A DNA stretch of 64,000 bases from Ilumatobacteraceae bacterium (GCA_024643255.1 JAHENF010000001.1:148942-212941); one strand, 5' to 3'; counted from the first letter of the stretch, positions 1-8,903 are shown. Notes: a model not told the origin generated them from the letters alone. Numbers and translations: made by a program.

Positions 1-1347
1 ATGGACAAGGTCACCGAAGGTCGCATGGCCGTTGCCATGGCCCGCCACGGGGGCATCGGCGTCATCCACCGCAACATGTCGATCACCGACCAGGCTGCCG
101 AGGTCCAGAAGGTCAAGCGCTCGCAGTCGGGGATGATCACCGACCCGGTCACTCTGCCGCCGACGGCGTTGCTGCACGAGGCCGAGGACCTGATGCACCG
201 GTTCAAGTTCTCGGGTGTTCCGATCACCGATCCGAGCGGGCGTCTGGTCGGCATCCTGACCAATCGCGACATCAGATTCTGCGAGGGATCCGACTTCGAC
301 CGGCCCGTCACCGAGTTCATGACCGCCGAGGGACTCGTCACTGCCGAGGTCGGCACGTCGCTCGACCAGGCCAAGGCCATCTTGCAGCAGCATCGCATCG
401 AGAAACTCCCGCTGGTCGACGCCGACGGTCATCTCGCCGGGTTGATCACGGTCAAGGACATCCAGAAGCGCCTCGACTTCCCCAACGCCTCGCGCGACTC
501 GCGGGGACGGCTGCGGGCCGCTGCCGCAGTCGGTGTTGGCGCTGACCTGGAAGAACGCGTCGAAGCGCTCCTCGCAATGGGCGTCGATGCCGTGTCGATC
601 GACACCGCTCACGGGCACTCCGCCAACGTCGTCAAGGCGATCCAGCGGATCAAGGGTTCGTGGCCGGATCTGCCCGTCACCGCCGGCAACGTGGTCACCG
701 CCGATGGCGTCGAGACGCTCGCCGCCGCGGGTGCCGATGCGATCAAGGTCGGCGTTGGGGCCGGGTCGATCTGCACCACCCGGGTGGTGTCGGGCGCCGG
801 AATGCCGCAGCTCTCGGCCGTCTGGTTCACGGCGCAGCGGGCCCGTCAACTGGGCGTGCCGGTGATCGCCGACGGTGGCATCACCTTCTCCGGCGACATC
901 GTGAAGGCGATCGTGGCAGGGGCGTCGACGGTCATGCTCGGCTCACTGTTGGCCGGAACCGAGGAGAGCCCCGGCGAGATGGAACTGTTCGAGGGCCGCC
1001 GCTACAAGAGCTACCGCGGCATGGGTTCGATGGGAGCGATGACCGGCGACAGTCAGGACCGTTATGCGACCGGTCAGTCCTCTGGCGGCAAGACCGCTGT
1101 CGGCGCCGGAAGCAACAAACTGGTTCCCGAGGGCATCGAGGGTCGGGTGCCCTACGCCGGCCCGTTGGGCGACGTCGCCTACCAACTCGTCGGCGGACTG
1201 CGCTCCGGCATGGGCTACGCCGGCGCGGCAACACTCGAATCGCTGCGCGGTGCCCACCTGATGCGCGTCACCACGGCGGGTCGCGAGGAGTCACACCCTC
1301 ACGACGTCACGATCACCAAGGAAGCCCCGAACTACCAACGCTCCTGA
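1..1347 (+). CDS. guaB: IMP dehydrogenase, 5' end outside the window
   Basis: Oxidises IMP to XMP with NAD, the committed step of GMP synthesis. The visible 448 residues start inside the protein: the first residues match the region about 50-75 residues into full-length GuaB, so the true start lies before base 1. Two CBS domains follow (about residues 45-160), then the barrel with the catalytic cysteine loop [11 protein letters not shown], the DGG phosphate-binding motif and the flap with the [10 protein letters not shown] stretch. The loop has Ala where most family members have Pro (GPGSICTTR). No other oddity is visible. Family assignment is certain; only the N-terminus is missing. Confidence 0.97.
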   Translation: MDKVTEGRMAVAMARHGGIGVIHRNMSITDQAAEVQKVKRSQSGMITDPVTLPPTALLHEAEDLMHRFKFSGVPITDPSGRLVGILTNRDIRFCEGSDFDRPVTEFMTAEGLVTAEVGTSLDQAKAILQQHRIEKLPLVDADGHLAGLITVKDIQKRLDFPNASRDSRGRLRAAAAVGVGADLEERVEALLAMGVDAVSIDTAHGHSANVVKAIQRIKGSWPDLPVTAGNVVTADGVETLAAAGADAIKVGVGAGSICTTRVVSGAGMPQLSAVWFTAQRARQLGVPVIADGGITFSGDIVKAIVAGASTVMLGSLLAGTEESPGEMELFEGRRYKSYRGMGSMGAMTGDSQDRYATGQSSGGKTAVGAGSNKLVPEGIEGRVPYAGPLGDVAYQLVGGLRSGMGYAGAATLESLRGAHLMRVTTAGREESHPHDVTITKEAPNYQRS

Positions 1348-1365
1348 GTGCACAGTCCCGCCCTC

Positions 1366-1420
1366 GAACCCAGAACCCCAACCCCAAACCCCGACCCCAA
1401 ACCCCAAACCCCAAACCCGA
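1366..1420 (+). repeat. C/A-only tract with 7-bp periodicity downstream of guaB
   Basis: About 55 bp made almost only of C and A on the plus strand, mostly repeats of CCCCAAA. It directly precedes the hairpin at 1432-1454. On the guaB mRNA it would be C-rich and almost G-free, which is what Rho-utilisation sites look like; that role is inference. Confidence 0.6.
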
Positions 1421-1431
1421 AAAATGGAGGG

Positions 1432-1454
1432 ATCTGCCCGCTCAGCGGGCAGAT
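1432..1454. terminator. Hairpin between convergent guaB and VWA genes
   Basis: Perfect 11-bp inverted repeat (ATCTGCCCGCT / AGCGGGCAGAT) around a single C. ATTTT follows shortly on the plus strand and ATTTTT on the minus strand, so it can serve both converging genes as a terminator. Its centre GCTCAGC is the same as in the 51-bp palindrome at 38010-38060. Confidence 0.7.
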
Positions 1455-1491
1455 CAGCCCGAATTTTGGGGTGGACGGGAGTGTGAGAGGC

Positions 1492-2931
1492 TCAGGCCAG
1501 CTTTTCGACGAATGATTCGAGCTGGCGCAGATTGCGGCACTCGTACACACCATCGGTGTGGGTGCCGTACTCCCCGACGATCGAGTCGCCGGTGTTCCAG
1601 TAGCTGCGCGGCTCGGGATTCAACCAGTAGACGTGGCGAGCCTTCTGGGCGATCTCCTTGACCACCCAGGCCTGACTGGCGTGGTAGTTGTTCCGGGCAT
1701 CGCCCAGCAGCAGCACGGTCGACTTCGGGCCGATGTCCTTGCCGTAGCGCTCCCAGAACACCTCGAAGGCATGGCCGTAGTCGGAATGGCCATCGACCCA
1801 CACGACGTCGGCTTCGGTGTTCACCCGGTGGATCGCCTCGGTGATGTCCTCGGTCGCCCGGAAATAGTCGGTGACCTCGTCGATGCCGTCGATGAAGACG
1901 AATGACCGGACCTTCGAGAACTGATTCTGGATGGCGTACACGAGCATCAAGGTGAAGCGCGCGAACGCGGCGACCGAACCGGAGATGTCGGCGATCACGA
2001 CCAGTTCGGGCTTGGCGGGACGCGGATACTTGAACTTCGGCTCGGCGGGCACGCCGCCGTAGCTGAGCGAATGGCGCACCGTGTTGCGGAAGTCGAGCGG
2101 GCCCTTGCGGCCGTGGCGGCGCTTGCGGGCGAGCCGGGCGGCGAGCTTACGGGTCAGTGGATAGAGCGACTTCTTGAGCGCCACCATCTCGTCACGCGAG
2201 GCGTGCATGAACTCGACGTCCTCGGGCAACGGCTTGCGGAGTGTCTTGGCCATCGCCTCTGCGCCTCGGTCGGCGACCAGACGGCGGCGGATCTCGGCCT
2301 CGATCTCGCCCTTGAACTTCTCGATGCGATGCTCGAACTCCTCGCGTTCGAGGCGTTCCTCGAGCGACGTCAGGTCACCATCGGCCTCCTGGCGGGCCTG
2401 CTCCATCATCTTCTCGAGCATGCCGTCGAGGTCGAGGTTGCGCAGCGTTCGGTACAGGTAGTACGTGCCGCCGACCGGACGTCCCGGCTCCATTCCTGCA
2501 AAGCGCTGCACGGACTGCTTGGCCATCGCGCGCATCACGCCCTGGTCGCCGTTCATCAACGCCGACATGAGCATCTGCGCGATCTCTTCCGGCGTCAGGC
2601 TGTCGAGCCCGCCCGCACCTCCGGAACCATCCTGCTTCTGCTGCTCCTGCAGCTCCCGCCACAGTTCATCGATGTCGGTGTCGTCGTCGCCGCCCTCGAC
2701 CAACTTGTACTCGGGGCCGCGAAGGCTGAAGTAGACCTCGAACACCGTCTCGAAGCTGCGCCAGTGCGCGTGGTTCTTGATCAGCGTGGCGCCGAGCGCG
2801 TACTTGAAGGCCTCACGATCCTCGATCGGGATGTGCTGGACGGCCTCCATCGCGTCGAGGTTCTCCGTCAGGCTGACGGGCAACCCGGCGTTGCGCAGTT
2901 CGACGACGAAGCCGTTGAGGAGATCGAGCAT
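1492..2931 (-). CDS. CoxE-like VWA domain protein
   Basis: 479 residues. The C-terminal half is a von Willebrand A domain of the CoxE-like type with the metal site DISGS at residues 315-319. The middle (about 165-275) is strongly charged and helical with many Glu/Arg, and an acidic stretch lies at 78-92. The gene sits 15 bp after a MoxR AAA+ ATPase on the same strand. MoxR-VWA pairs are known chaperone-like systems that insert metals or mature enzyme complexes; the client here is unknown because no obvious metalloenzyme gene lies next to the pair. No signal peptide or membrane segment is seen. The start ATG has no clear Shine-Dalgarno sequence, so coupling to moxR is likely. Confidence 0.88.
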   Translation of the reverse strand: MLDLLNGFVVELRNAGLPVSLTENLDAMEAVQHIPIEDREAFKYALGATLIKNHAHWRSFETVFEVYFSLRGPEYKLVEGGDDDTDIDELWRELQEQQKQDGSGGAGGLDSLTPEEIAQMLMSALMNGDQGVMRAMAKQSVQRFAGMEPGRPVGGTYYLYRTLRNLDLDGMLEKMMEQARQEADGDLTSLEERLEREEFEHRIEKFKGEIEAEIRRRLVADRGAEAMAKTLRKPLPEDVEFMHASRDEMVALKKSLYPLTRKLAARLARKRRHGRKGPLDFRNTVRHSLSYGGVPAEPKFKYPRPAKPELVVIADISGSVAAFARFTLMLVYAIQNQFSKVRSFVFIDGIDEVTDYFRATEDITEAIHRVNTEADVVWVDGHSDYGHAFEVFWERYGKDIGPKSTVLLLGDARNNYHASQAWVVKEIAQKARHVYWLNPEPRSYWNTGDSIVGEYGTHTDGVYECRNLRQLESFVEKLA

Positions 2932-2946
2932 CAGACGGTCAGACGA

Positions 2947-3852
2947 TCACTCGTCGACGGAGAGTTCCTTCGCCGCCTTGGCGATGTCGGTCTGGTACTT
3001 GAGCAGCACGTTGAGCGTGTCCTTGGCGGTCTGCTCGTCGATGTTGTCGATGTTGAGCAGCATCAGCGTGCGGGCCCAGTCGAGCGTTTCGGACACACTC
3101 GGCGACTTCTTGAGGTCGAGCTGGCGGATCGAGCGAACGATGCGGGCGACCTGGTCGGCGAGGTGTTCGGTGATGTCCGGCACCTTCGCCAGCACGATCT
3201 CCTTCTCGCGTTCGAGTTGCGGATAGTCGACGTGCAGGTAGAGACAACGGCGCTTCAGGGCCTCGGAGAGCTCGCGGGTGTTGTTCGACGTGAGGAACAC
3301 CAGCGGGATCTGTGTGGCCGTGATCGTGCCGAGCTCGGGGATCGACACCTGGTAGTCGGACAGGATCTCGAGCAACAGCGCTTCGGTTTCGACCTCGACG
3401 CGGTCGACTTCGTCGATCAGGAGCACCACAGGATCCGTGGCGGTGATCGCTTCGAGCAGCGGGCGGGTGAGGAGGAACTCGTCGGAGAAGATGTCGTCCT
3501 TGATCTCCGTCCAGTCCTCGCCCTGCTCGCCGCGCTCGGTCTGGATACGCAGCAGCTGCTTCTTGTAGTTCCACTCGTAAAGGGCTTTGGACTCGTCCAG
3601 GCCCTCGTAGCACTGGAGCCGGATCAGTCGTGCGTCGGTGATCTCGGCGATCGACTTGGCAAGCTGGGTCTTGCCGGTGCCGGCAGGCCCCTCGACGAGA
3701 ATCGGCTTCTGCAGTCGGTCGGCGAGGTACGCCACGCCGGCGATGCCGTCGTCAGCCAGGTAGTTCACGCCGCGCAGGGCGTCACGCACCGACTGCACGT
3801 TCTCGAAGCGGTGGGTGGTGCTTCCGGGCGCCCCGGCATCCGTCGTGGTCAT
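2947..3852 (-). CDS. MoxR family AAA+ ATPase
   Basis: 301 residues. Walker A GPAGTGKT lies at 55-62, Walker B LLIDEVD at about 144-150, and a typical MoxR C-terminal lid follows. It works with the downstream VWA protein as an ATP-driven chaperone pair. A longer reading frame exists upstream, but the ATG at 3852 is chosen because a TAGCGT box ends 8 nt before it, the leaderless pattern seen across this window, and because the longer form would run into the divergent methyltransferase promoter. Substrate unknown. Confidence 0.9.
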   Translation of the reverse strand: MTTTDAGAPGSTTHRFENVQSVRDALRGVNYLADDGIAGVAYLADRLQKPILVEGPAGTGKTQLAKSIAEITDARLIRLQCYEGLDESKALYEWNYKKQLLRIQTERGEQGEDWTEIKDDIFSDEFLLTRPLLEAITATDPVVLLIDEVDRVEVETEALLLEILSDYQVSIPELGTITATQIPLVFLTSNNTRELSEALKRRCLYLHVDYPQLEREKEIVLAKVPDITEHLADQVARIVRSIRQLDLKKSPSVSETLDWARTLMLLNIDNIDEQTAKDTLNVLLKYQTDIAKAAKELSVDE

Positions 3853-3860
3853 GACAACGA

Positions 3861-3866
3861 ACGCTA
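3861..3866 (-). promoter_or_regulatory. -10 box of leaderless moxR
   Basis: TAGCGT on the minus strand, 8 nt before the moxR ATG. It places transcription start at or next to the start codon and decides the start choice. Confidence 0.6.
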
Positions 3867-3926
3867 CCCGGCGCCTTGACCCGTGGGTCAATTGGGATGC
3901 TGCGCCACGACCAGGCGGGCGCTGCG

Positions 3927-3932
3927 TAGGGT
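3927..3932 (+). promoter_or_regulatory. -10 box of leaderless methyltransferase gene
   Basis: TAGGGT, 8 nt before the ATG at 3941. It is divergent from the moxR box about 60 bp away. Confidence 0.65.
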
Positions 3933-3940
3933 TCGGACCC

Positions 3941-4681
3941 ATGTCCGGGACGTCGTTCGATCAAGTCGCCGCGATCTACGACCAGACCCGCGGAGGCGAA
4001 CGACGAGGCGACCACTTCGCCGATGCGCTCGCGCCGTGGATCGTCGGACCGACCGTGGTCGAGTTGGGCATCGGCACCGGTGTGATCGCCAAGGGATTGC
4101 AGCGTCACGGCATCGACGTCGTCGGATTCGATCTCAGCGACGCAATGATGCGCCAGGCCCTCGGGCGAGTCGGCTCGCGCGTCGTGGTCGCCGACGTCGA
4201 CCGGCTCCCGCTCTCCGACGAGTGCGCCGACACCGCCTACTTCGTCTGGGTGCTGCAGCTGGTCGACGACCCGATCGCCACACTGGAGGAGGCGGCGCGG
4301 ATCGTGCGTCCAGGAGGGCGGGTGATCGCGATCCTGTCGAACTCCGAATTCGACCCGGCGGACGAGATCGCGACGATCATCGACGGTCTGGCTCCCCTTC
4401 GCGCCGAGCGCCTCGGTCGGAACCAGATCGTGGAGGCGGACCTGAGCAGACTGTCGCTCGTTCACCATGGCTCGACGCCGTGGGACAGATTTCCGAGCAC
4501 CGTCGCCGATGAGATCGACCACATCGAGAACCGCATCTACTCGTCGCTCTTCGACGTCGACGACGCCACCTGGGCTGCCGTCGTCGAACCGGTCCTGACG
4601 CAACTCCGCGCGTTCTCCGACCCGGATCGGCCTCGCGAGCGTCGCAACCGTCATCCCCTCCTGGTCTGGACCGTCGACTGA
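3941..4681 (+). CDS. Class I SAM-dependent methyltransferase
   Basis: 246 residues. The SAM-binding motif VELGIGTG is near residue 42, followed by a D-loop (VVGFDLS) and the post-motif region with IVRPGGR, so the class I Rossmann fold is clear (Methyltransf_11 type). Substrate cannot be told from sequence. It stands alone between the divergent moxR and the downstream murJ. The ATG at 3941 is preferred over an upstream in-frame ATG because of the TAGGGT box 8 nt upstream. The stop codon runs straight into the palindrome at 4682-4710. Confidence 0.88.
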   Translation: MSGTSFDQVAAIYDQTRGGERRGDHFADALAPWIVGPTVVELGIGTGVIAKGLQRHGIDVVGFDLSDAMMRQALGRVGSRVVVADVDRLPLSDECADTAYFVWVLQLVDDPIATLEEAARIVRPGGRVIAILSNSEFDPADEIATIIDGLAPLRAERLGRNQIVEADLSRLSLVHHGSTPWDRFPSTVADEIDHIENRIYSSLFDVDDATWAAVVEPVLTQLRAFSDPDRPRERRNRHPLLVWTVD

Positions 4682-4710
4682 TCGCGATCGGGGTCTGACC
4701 CCAATCGCGA
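4682..4710. terminator. Palindrome abutting a stop codon, family A copy 1
   Basis: Arms of 14 bp around a single T with one mismatch: TCGCGATCGGGGTC / GACCCCAATCGCGA. It starts right at the methyltransferase TGA. A second copy of the same element abuts the citrate synthase stop at 46353. Likely a terminator or a REP-like element; no T-run follows. Confidence 0.6.
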
Positions 4711-4742
4711 CGTGTGCACGGATCATGACGGCACCGCAGCAC

Positions 4743-4748
4743 TAGCGT
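4743..4748 (+). promoter_or_regulatory. -10 box of leaderless murJ
   Basis: TAGCGT, 8 nt before the ATG at 4757. It supports that start over an in-frame ATG at 4712. Confidence 0.6.
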
Positions 4749-4756
4749 CGGCTCGG

Positions 4757-6325
4757 ATGAGTGGGCTGCTGCGGAGCAACGTCGTCGTTGCCAGCGGCAC
4801 GGCGCTGTCGAGGGTGACGGGTCTGCTCCGCCTGATCATCCTCGGGTACGTCCTCGGACAGACCGCACTGTCGGACGCCTACCTGATCGCCAACGAGACC
4901 CCGAACATCGTCTACGAACTGCTGCTCGGCGGCCTCCTGTCGGCGACCCTCGTGCCGTTGTTCTCGACATTCGTGGAGACCGACGACGACGAAGCGACGA
5001 ACGTCGTGCTCACCGTCTCGGTGATGCTGATGGCTGCGCTGACCGTCGTCGCGGTCATCGCCGCTCCCCTCATCTTCGGGCTCTACTCGGTCAACGTCGC
5101 CGACGGCGTCGACCCCGATCTCTACCGTTCGGTCGGGACCACGCTGGCGCGCATCTTCCTCATCCAGATCCTCTTCTACGGTCTGGTCGGGCTCGCGAAC
5201 GCATTCCTCAACAGCCGGCGGCGGTTCTTCGCTGCAGCGTGGGCTCCGATCCTGCCGAACCTGATCATCATCGCCTTCCTCCTCTCGCTGCCGAACCCGG
5301 GTTCGGGAAACTGGCAGCTGGAGGACGTGCTGTCGGACGATCGGCTCCGCTGGACGCTGGGCCTGGGCGCGACCGTCGGCATCGCGTCGATGGCCGCGGT
5401 ACTGATCCCGGCGATGTTCTCGACCGGCTTCCGGTTCCGGCCCAGCTTCGACGTCCGCCACCCTGCGGTGCGCAAGCTGTTGTCGCTGTCGTTCTGGACG
5501 ATCGGCTTCGTCGTCGCCAATCAGATCGCGCTGCTCGTGGTGCGCAACCTCGCCGAGCCCGGATCGAGCGAGGCGAGCGCGTACATCAATGCGTTCACCT
5601 TCTTCGTGCTGCCCCACGGCCTGCTCGCGGTGTCGATCGCCACCACGTTCCAGCCCGAGATGTCGCGATCGGTCGCGCGACGCGATCGTGCCGGCTTCGT
5701 CGACCAGGCCTCACTCGGACTGCGGATGACGGCGCTGTTCACGATCCCTGCGGGGGTCGGGATCTTCGTGTTGCGCCAGCCGATCATCGGCGCACTCCTC
5801 CAGCGCGGCGAGTTCAGCGCGGCCGACGCCGACGCTGCTCAACGGGCCCTTGCCGGCCTCGCACTCGGGTTGGGCGCGTTCTCGATCTACATGTTCGTCC
5901 TCCGCGGCTTCTACGCCCACAAGGACACCAAGACGCCATTCAAGATCAACCTGGTGGAGAACCTGATCAACATCGTGCTCGCGTTCGTCCTCGTCGACCG
6001 CTACGGGGTATTGGGACTCGGGCTCGCGTTCGCGCTCGCGTACATGATCTCGTCGGTGTGGGCGATGCAGGTGCTCAGCTACAAGGTCCCGGGGTTCTCC
6101 GTGCGCGCGATCCTGCTCAGCATCGGCCCGATGCTGCTGGCCGCGCTGCTGATGGCCGAGGCGGTGTGGCTGGTCACCCGACAGATCGGCGGCAATGCGG
6201 GTACCGATGCCATCGTGCGGCTCGTCGTCGGCGCTGTCGTCGGCGTCGCGGTGTATCTCGCGACGTTGTTCGCGCTCGGCGCCCCGGAGCTCGATGCCGT
6301 CCGTCGCCGTCTCCGCCCCACCTGA
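4757..6325 (+). CDS. murJ: MurJ/MviN-type lipid II flippase
   Basis: 522 residues with about 14 hydrophobic segments spread over the whole length, as in the MOP-superfamily flippase MurJ. The N-terminus (SGLLRSNVVVASGTALSRVTG) and the FYAHKDTKTPFKIN stretch around residue 395 are typical of MviN/MurJ. It moves lipid II from the inner to the outer leaflet for peptidoglycan synthesis. In mycobacteria MviN carries an extra pseudokinase tail; here the protein stops after the membrane domain. It is transcribed from its own leaderless promoter. Confidence 0.92.
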   Translation: MSGLLRSNVVVASGTALSRVTGLLRLIILGYVLGQTALSDAYLIANETPNIVYELLLGGLLSATLVPLFSTFVETDDDEATNVVLTVSVMLMAALTVVAVIAAPLIFGLYSVNVADGVDPDLYRSVGTTLARIFLIQILFYGLVGLANAFLNSRRRFFAAAWAPILPNLIIIAFLLSLPNPGSGNWQLEDVLSDDRLRWTLGLGATVGIASMAAVLIPAMFSTGFRFRPSFDVRHPAVRKLLSLSFWTIGFVVANQIALLVVRNLAEPGSSEASAYINAFTFFVLPHGLLAVSIATTFQPEMSRSVARRDRAGFVDQASLGLRMTALFTIPAGVGIFVLRQPIIGALLQRGEFSAADADAAQRALAGLALGLGAFSIYMFVLRGFYAHKDTKTPFKINLVENLINIVLAFVLVDRYGVLGLGLAFALAYMISSVWAMQVLSYKVPGFSVRAILLSIGPMLLAALLMAEAVWLVTRQIGGNAGTDAIVRLVVGAVVGVAVYLATLFALGAPELDAVRRRLRPT

Positions 6326-6340
6326 CCGACCCCCGAAAAC

Positions 6341-6477
6341 CCCGTTTGCGGCGCACTTCGGTTGGGGCGGGTCAACAGAATCTCGCCGCAAACGCCTGGC
6401 GAGCACCGGAGGGTCGCCGAAATCCCGTTTGCGGCGCACTTCGGTTGGGGCGGGTCAACACATCCGCGCCGCAAACG
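6341..6477. repeat. Two copies of a hairpin-forming repeat after murJ
   Basis: A 37-bp sequence starting CCCGTTTGCGGCG is repeated exactly at 6341-6377 and 6424-6460. Each copy is followed by CGCCGCAAACG (6384-6394 and 6467-6477), which pairs perfectly over 11 bp with CGTTTGCGGCG at the start of the copy. Each unit is thus a stem with a 30-bp loop. They fill the gap between the convergent murJ and proB. REP- or MITE-like; no gene is seen. Confidence 0.75.
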
Positions 6478-6485
6478 CTGGAGTA

Positions 6486-7574
6486 TCAGGCGGGGAGGAC
6501 GACGAGGTCGTCGCGGTGGACCACCTCGTGATTGACGCCGGCGGGCAGGTCGCCGGTCTGGCGGCCCACCACACCGCGCACGACCTCGGCATCGAGCGCG
6601 ACCAGACCGCGCGCGAACGCCCTGCCGGACGGACCGGCGATGTCGACGGTGTCGCCCTCGGCGAAGTCGCCATCGACCGCGACGATCCCCGCCGGCAACA
6701 GGCTGTTGGGCCGGTCGGTCAACGCCCGCTCGGCACCCGCATCGACGTGCACGGTGCCGAGCACCTCGGCGGCGAACGCGATCCACAACTTGCGTGCCGG
6801 GAGCGTGCGATCGTGCGCCTCGAACGTGGTCCCCACCAGTTCGGCCGACACCGCACCGGCGAGCACATCGGGCCGCGACGCACGAGCGATCACACTGCGC
6901 ATGCCCGACCACGACGCCATGCGCGCCGCGGTGAGCTTCGACGCCATCCCTCCACTCCCCCGGCCGCTGCCACCGCCGCCGGCGCGGATCGCGAGCAGCG
7001 GATCACCTCGACGCACGAGCGAGATCAGCGTCGCCGCCGGATCGCGCCGAGGGTCGGCCGTGTAGACACCGTCCATGTCGGTGAGCAGGACCAACACGTC
7101 GGCGCCGACGCTGTTGGCGACCAACGCGGCCAGTCGGTCGTTGTCGCCGTAGCGAAGTTCGTCGTTGGCGATCGCGTCGTTCTCGTTGACCACCGGCACA
7201 CACCCGAGTTCGAGGAGCCGTTCGATCGTGCGGCGCGCGTGCAGATACTGCGTCCGGTCGACGAAGTCGTGCGGGTCGAGCAAGACCTGGGCGCCGACCA
7301 GGCCGTGGCGGGCGAACTGCTGGTTGTACGCCTCGACGAGGCGACTCTGACCAGCGGCCGAGATCGCCTGCAGCGTCGTCATGTCGGTGGGCCGAGTCGG
7401 CAGCCCGAGCGCAGCAACCCCAGCGGCGACGGCCCCCGACGACACCACGATGACCTCGTGGCCGTCGTTGCGGAGTGCGGCGACCTCGTCGGCCAGTTTG
7501 GCGAGCGCGACGAGGTCGATCGCTCCTGCCTCATCGGTGATCGACGCCGTGCCGATCTTCGCTACCACCCGCAT
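6486..7574 (-). CDS. proB: Glutamate 5-kinase with PUA domain
   Basis: 362 residues. ATP-dependent phosphorylation of glutamate, first step of proline synthesis. The amino-acid-kinase domain (about 1-255) starts VVAKIGTASIT and contains the glutamate-binding NENDAIANDELRYGDND region and a glycine-rich loop GTGSGRGSGGMASKL-like segment near residue 205; the C-terminal PUA domain (about 275-360) is as in E. coli ProB. The ATG at 7574 has AGGAG about 10 nt upstream. It lies 22 bp after obg on the same strand, an order (obg-proB) common in bacteria, so the two are probably co-transcribed. Confidence 0.95.
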   Translation of the reverse strand: MRVVAKIGTASITDEAGAIDLVALAKLADEVAALRNDGHEVIVVSSGAVAAGVAALGLPTRPTDMTTLQAISAAGQSRLVEAYNQQFARHGLVGAQVLLDPHDFVDRTQYLHARRTIERLLELGCVPVVNENDAIANDELRYGDNDRLAALVANSVGADVLVLLTDMDGVYTADPRRDPAATLISLVRRGDPLLAIRAGGGGSGRGSGGMASKLTAARMASWSGMRSVIARASRPDVLAGAVSAELVGTTFEAHDRTLPARKLWIAFAAEVLGTVHVDAGAERALTDRPNSLLPAGIVAVDGDFAEGDTVDIAGPSGRAFARGLVALDAEVVRGVVGRQTGDLPAGVNHEVVHRDDLVVLPA

Positions 7575-7596
7575 GGAACCACGATCTCCTGCGTGC

Positions 7597-8853
7597 CTAG
7601 AGATCCGGCGAGTACTCGAAGCTGAATTCACCGATCCAGATGACGTCGCCCTCGCGGGCACCGGCCTTCGACAGCATCTTGGGCACACCCAGGCGTTCGA
7701 GGCGATAGTCGATGTACGACAGCGCCTCGGGCGTCGTGACGTCGTTCAGGGCCACCACGCGCTCGACATCACGGCCGAGGAGCCGGAACTCGCCGTCGGC
7801 GACCCGTTCCACCGCCGCGCCACTCGCCTCGGGACGCAACACGACGACGCCTTCTGCCCACTCGATCGCCTGGCGGACGTCATGCACCTGTTGCGCGAGC
7901 CGACCGACCACCTCGGACACACCTTGGCGGGTCACCGACGACATGATCAGGCCGTCCCAGCCGAGCGCTTCGAGCTCGTCGGGCTGCACCACGTCGGCCT
8001 TGGTCCCGACGGTGACGCGTGGACGTTCGAGCAGCTCCGGACGGTAGGCGCCGAGCTCGTTGAGCAGGATTCGCTCCTGCTCCTGCGGGCTCACACCGTC
8101 CATCGACGCGAGGTCGAGCAGCAGACACAGAACACGCGCCCGCTCGATGTGCCGCAAGAACTGATGACCGAGGCCCTTTCCCTCACTCGCGCCTTCGATG
8201 AGCCCGGGGATGTCGGCGACGACGAACTCGGTGTCGTCATCGACCCGCACCACGCCGAGATTCGGCTCGAGCGTGGTGAACGGGTAGTTGGCGATCTTCG
8301 GCTTGGCGGCCGAGACGACGCTGATGAAGGTCGACTTGCCGGCGTTGGGGAAGCCGACGAGTGCCACGTCGGCCATCAACTTCAGTTCCAACCGCAGCCA
8401 GCGCTCCTCGCCGTGCTCGCCCTGCTCGGCGAAACTCGGTGCCCGACGCTTGTTCGAGAGGAACTTCGCGTTGCCGCGCCCACCTCGCCCACCGGCTGCT
8501 GCGAGCCAGCGGTCGCCGTGGTTGACCAGTTCGGCCAGGGTGTCGCCCGTGTACATGTCGAACACCACGGTGCCCATCGGCACGGTGATCTCCATCGACT
8601 CGCCGCGCCGGCCGTGCAGGTCCTTGCCCTTGCCGTGGACGCCGTTGTCCGCCCGCCGGTGCGGGTGGTCACGGAACGCCAGCAGCGACGAGACGTTGTG
8701 GTCGGCGACCAGCCAGATGTTGCCACCGTTGCCGCCGTCACCGCCGTTCGGTCCACCCATCGCCTCGGGACCTTCACGACGGAAGCTGACGCAGCCCGCG
8801 CCGCCATCACCTCCGCGTACGTTCAGTTGGCACTCGTCGACGAAACCCGACAT
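7597..8853 (-). CDS. obgE: Obg/CgtA family GTPase
   Basis: 418 residues. Three domains: the glycine-rich Obg fold (1-160, with repeated GGDGGAG/GGDGGNGGN motifs), the G domain (P-loop GFPNAGKST near 170, DIPGL switch II, TKAD) and the C-terminal OCT domain seen in Gram-positive and actinobacterial Obg, ending EFSFEYSPDL. Binds the large ribosomal subunit and couples GTP level to ribosome assembly. The ribosomal genes rplU-rpmA, which often precede obg, are not here; the upstream gene is divergent. The ATG at 8853 is set by a TAGCCT box 7 nt upstream. Confidence 0.95.
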   Translation of the reverse strand: MSGFVDECQLNVRGGDGGAGCVSFRREGPEAMGGPNGGDGGNGGNIWLVADHNVSSLLAFRDHPHRRADNGVHGKGKDLHGRRGESMEITVPMGTVVFDMYTGDTLAELVNHGDRWLAAAGGRGGRGNAKFLSNKRRAPSFAEQGEHGEERWLRLELKLMADVALVGFPNAGKSTFISVVSAAKPKIANYPFTTLEPNLGVVRVDDDTEFVVADIPGLIEGASEGKGLGHQFLRHIERARVLCLLLDLASMDGVSPQEQERILLNELGAYRPELLERPRVTVGTKADVVQPDELEALGWDGLIMSSVTRQGVSEVVGRLAQQVHDVRQAIEWAEGVVVLRPEASGAAVERVADGEFRLLGRDVERVVALNDVTTPEALSYIDYRLERLGVPKMLSKAGAREGDVIWIGEFSFEYSPDL

Positions 8854-8860
8854 TTCCCGA

Positions 8861-8866
8861 AGGCTA
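8861..8866 (-). promoter_or_regulatory. -10 box of leaderless obg
   Basis: TAGCCT on the minus strand, 7 nt before the obg ATG. It faces the divergent dgt box 26 bp away, so the two promoters share their upstream DNA. Confidence 0.6.
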
Positions 8867-8891
8867 ACGCCGTCGATCGGATGCCATCTCG

Positions 8892-8897
8892 TATCGT
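8892..8897 (+). promoter_or_regulatory. -10 box of leaderless dgt
   Basis: TATCGT, 6 nt before the ATG at 8904. Confidence 0.55.
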
Positions 8898-8903
8898 CTG
8901 CAC

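Noticed and set aside
1..150. N-terminally truncated guaB as a broken gene
   Set aside because: The frame is open to base 1 and matches internal GuaB sequence, so the missing part is simply outside the window.
1366..1420. Telomere-like CCCCAAA repeat
   Set aside because: Only a few imperfect units, inside a gene-dense region next to a terminator hairpin; no sign of a replicon end.
2071..3879. Plus-strand frame of about 600 codons opposite VWA/MoxR
   Set aside because: Antisense shadow of two genes with clear domains; no family motifs in the translation.
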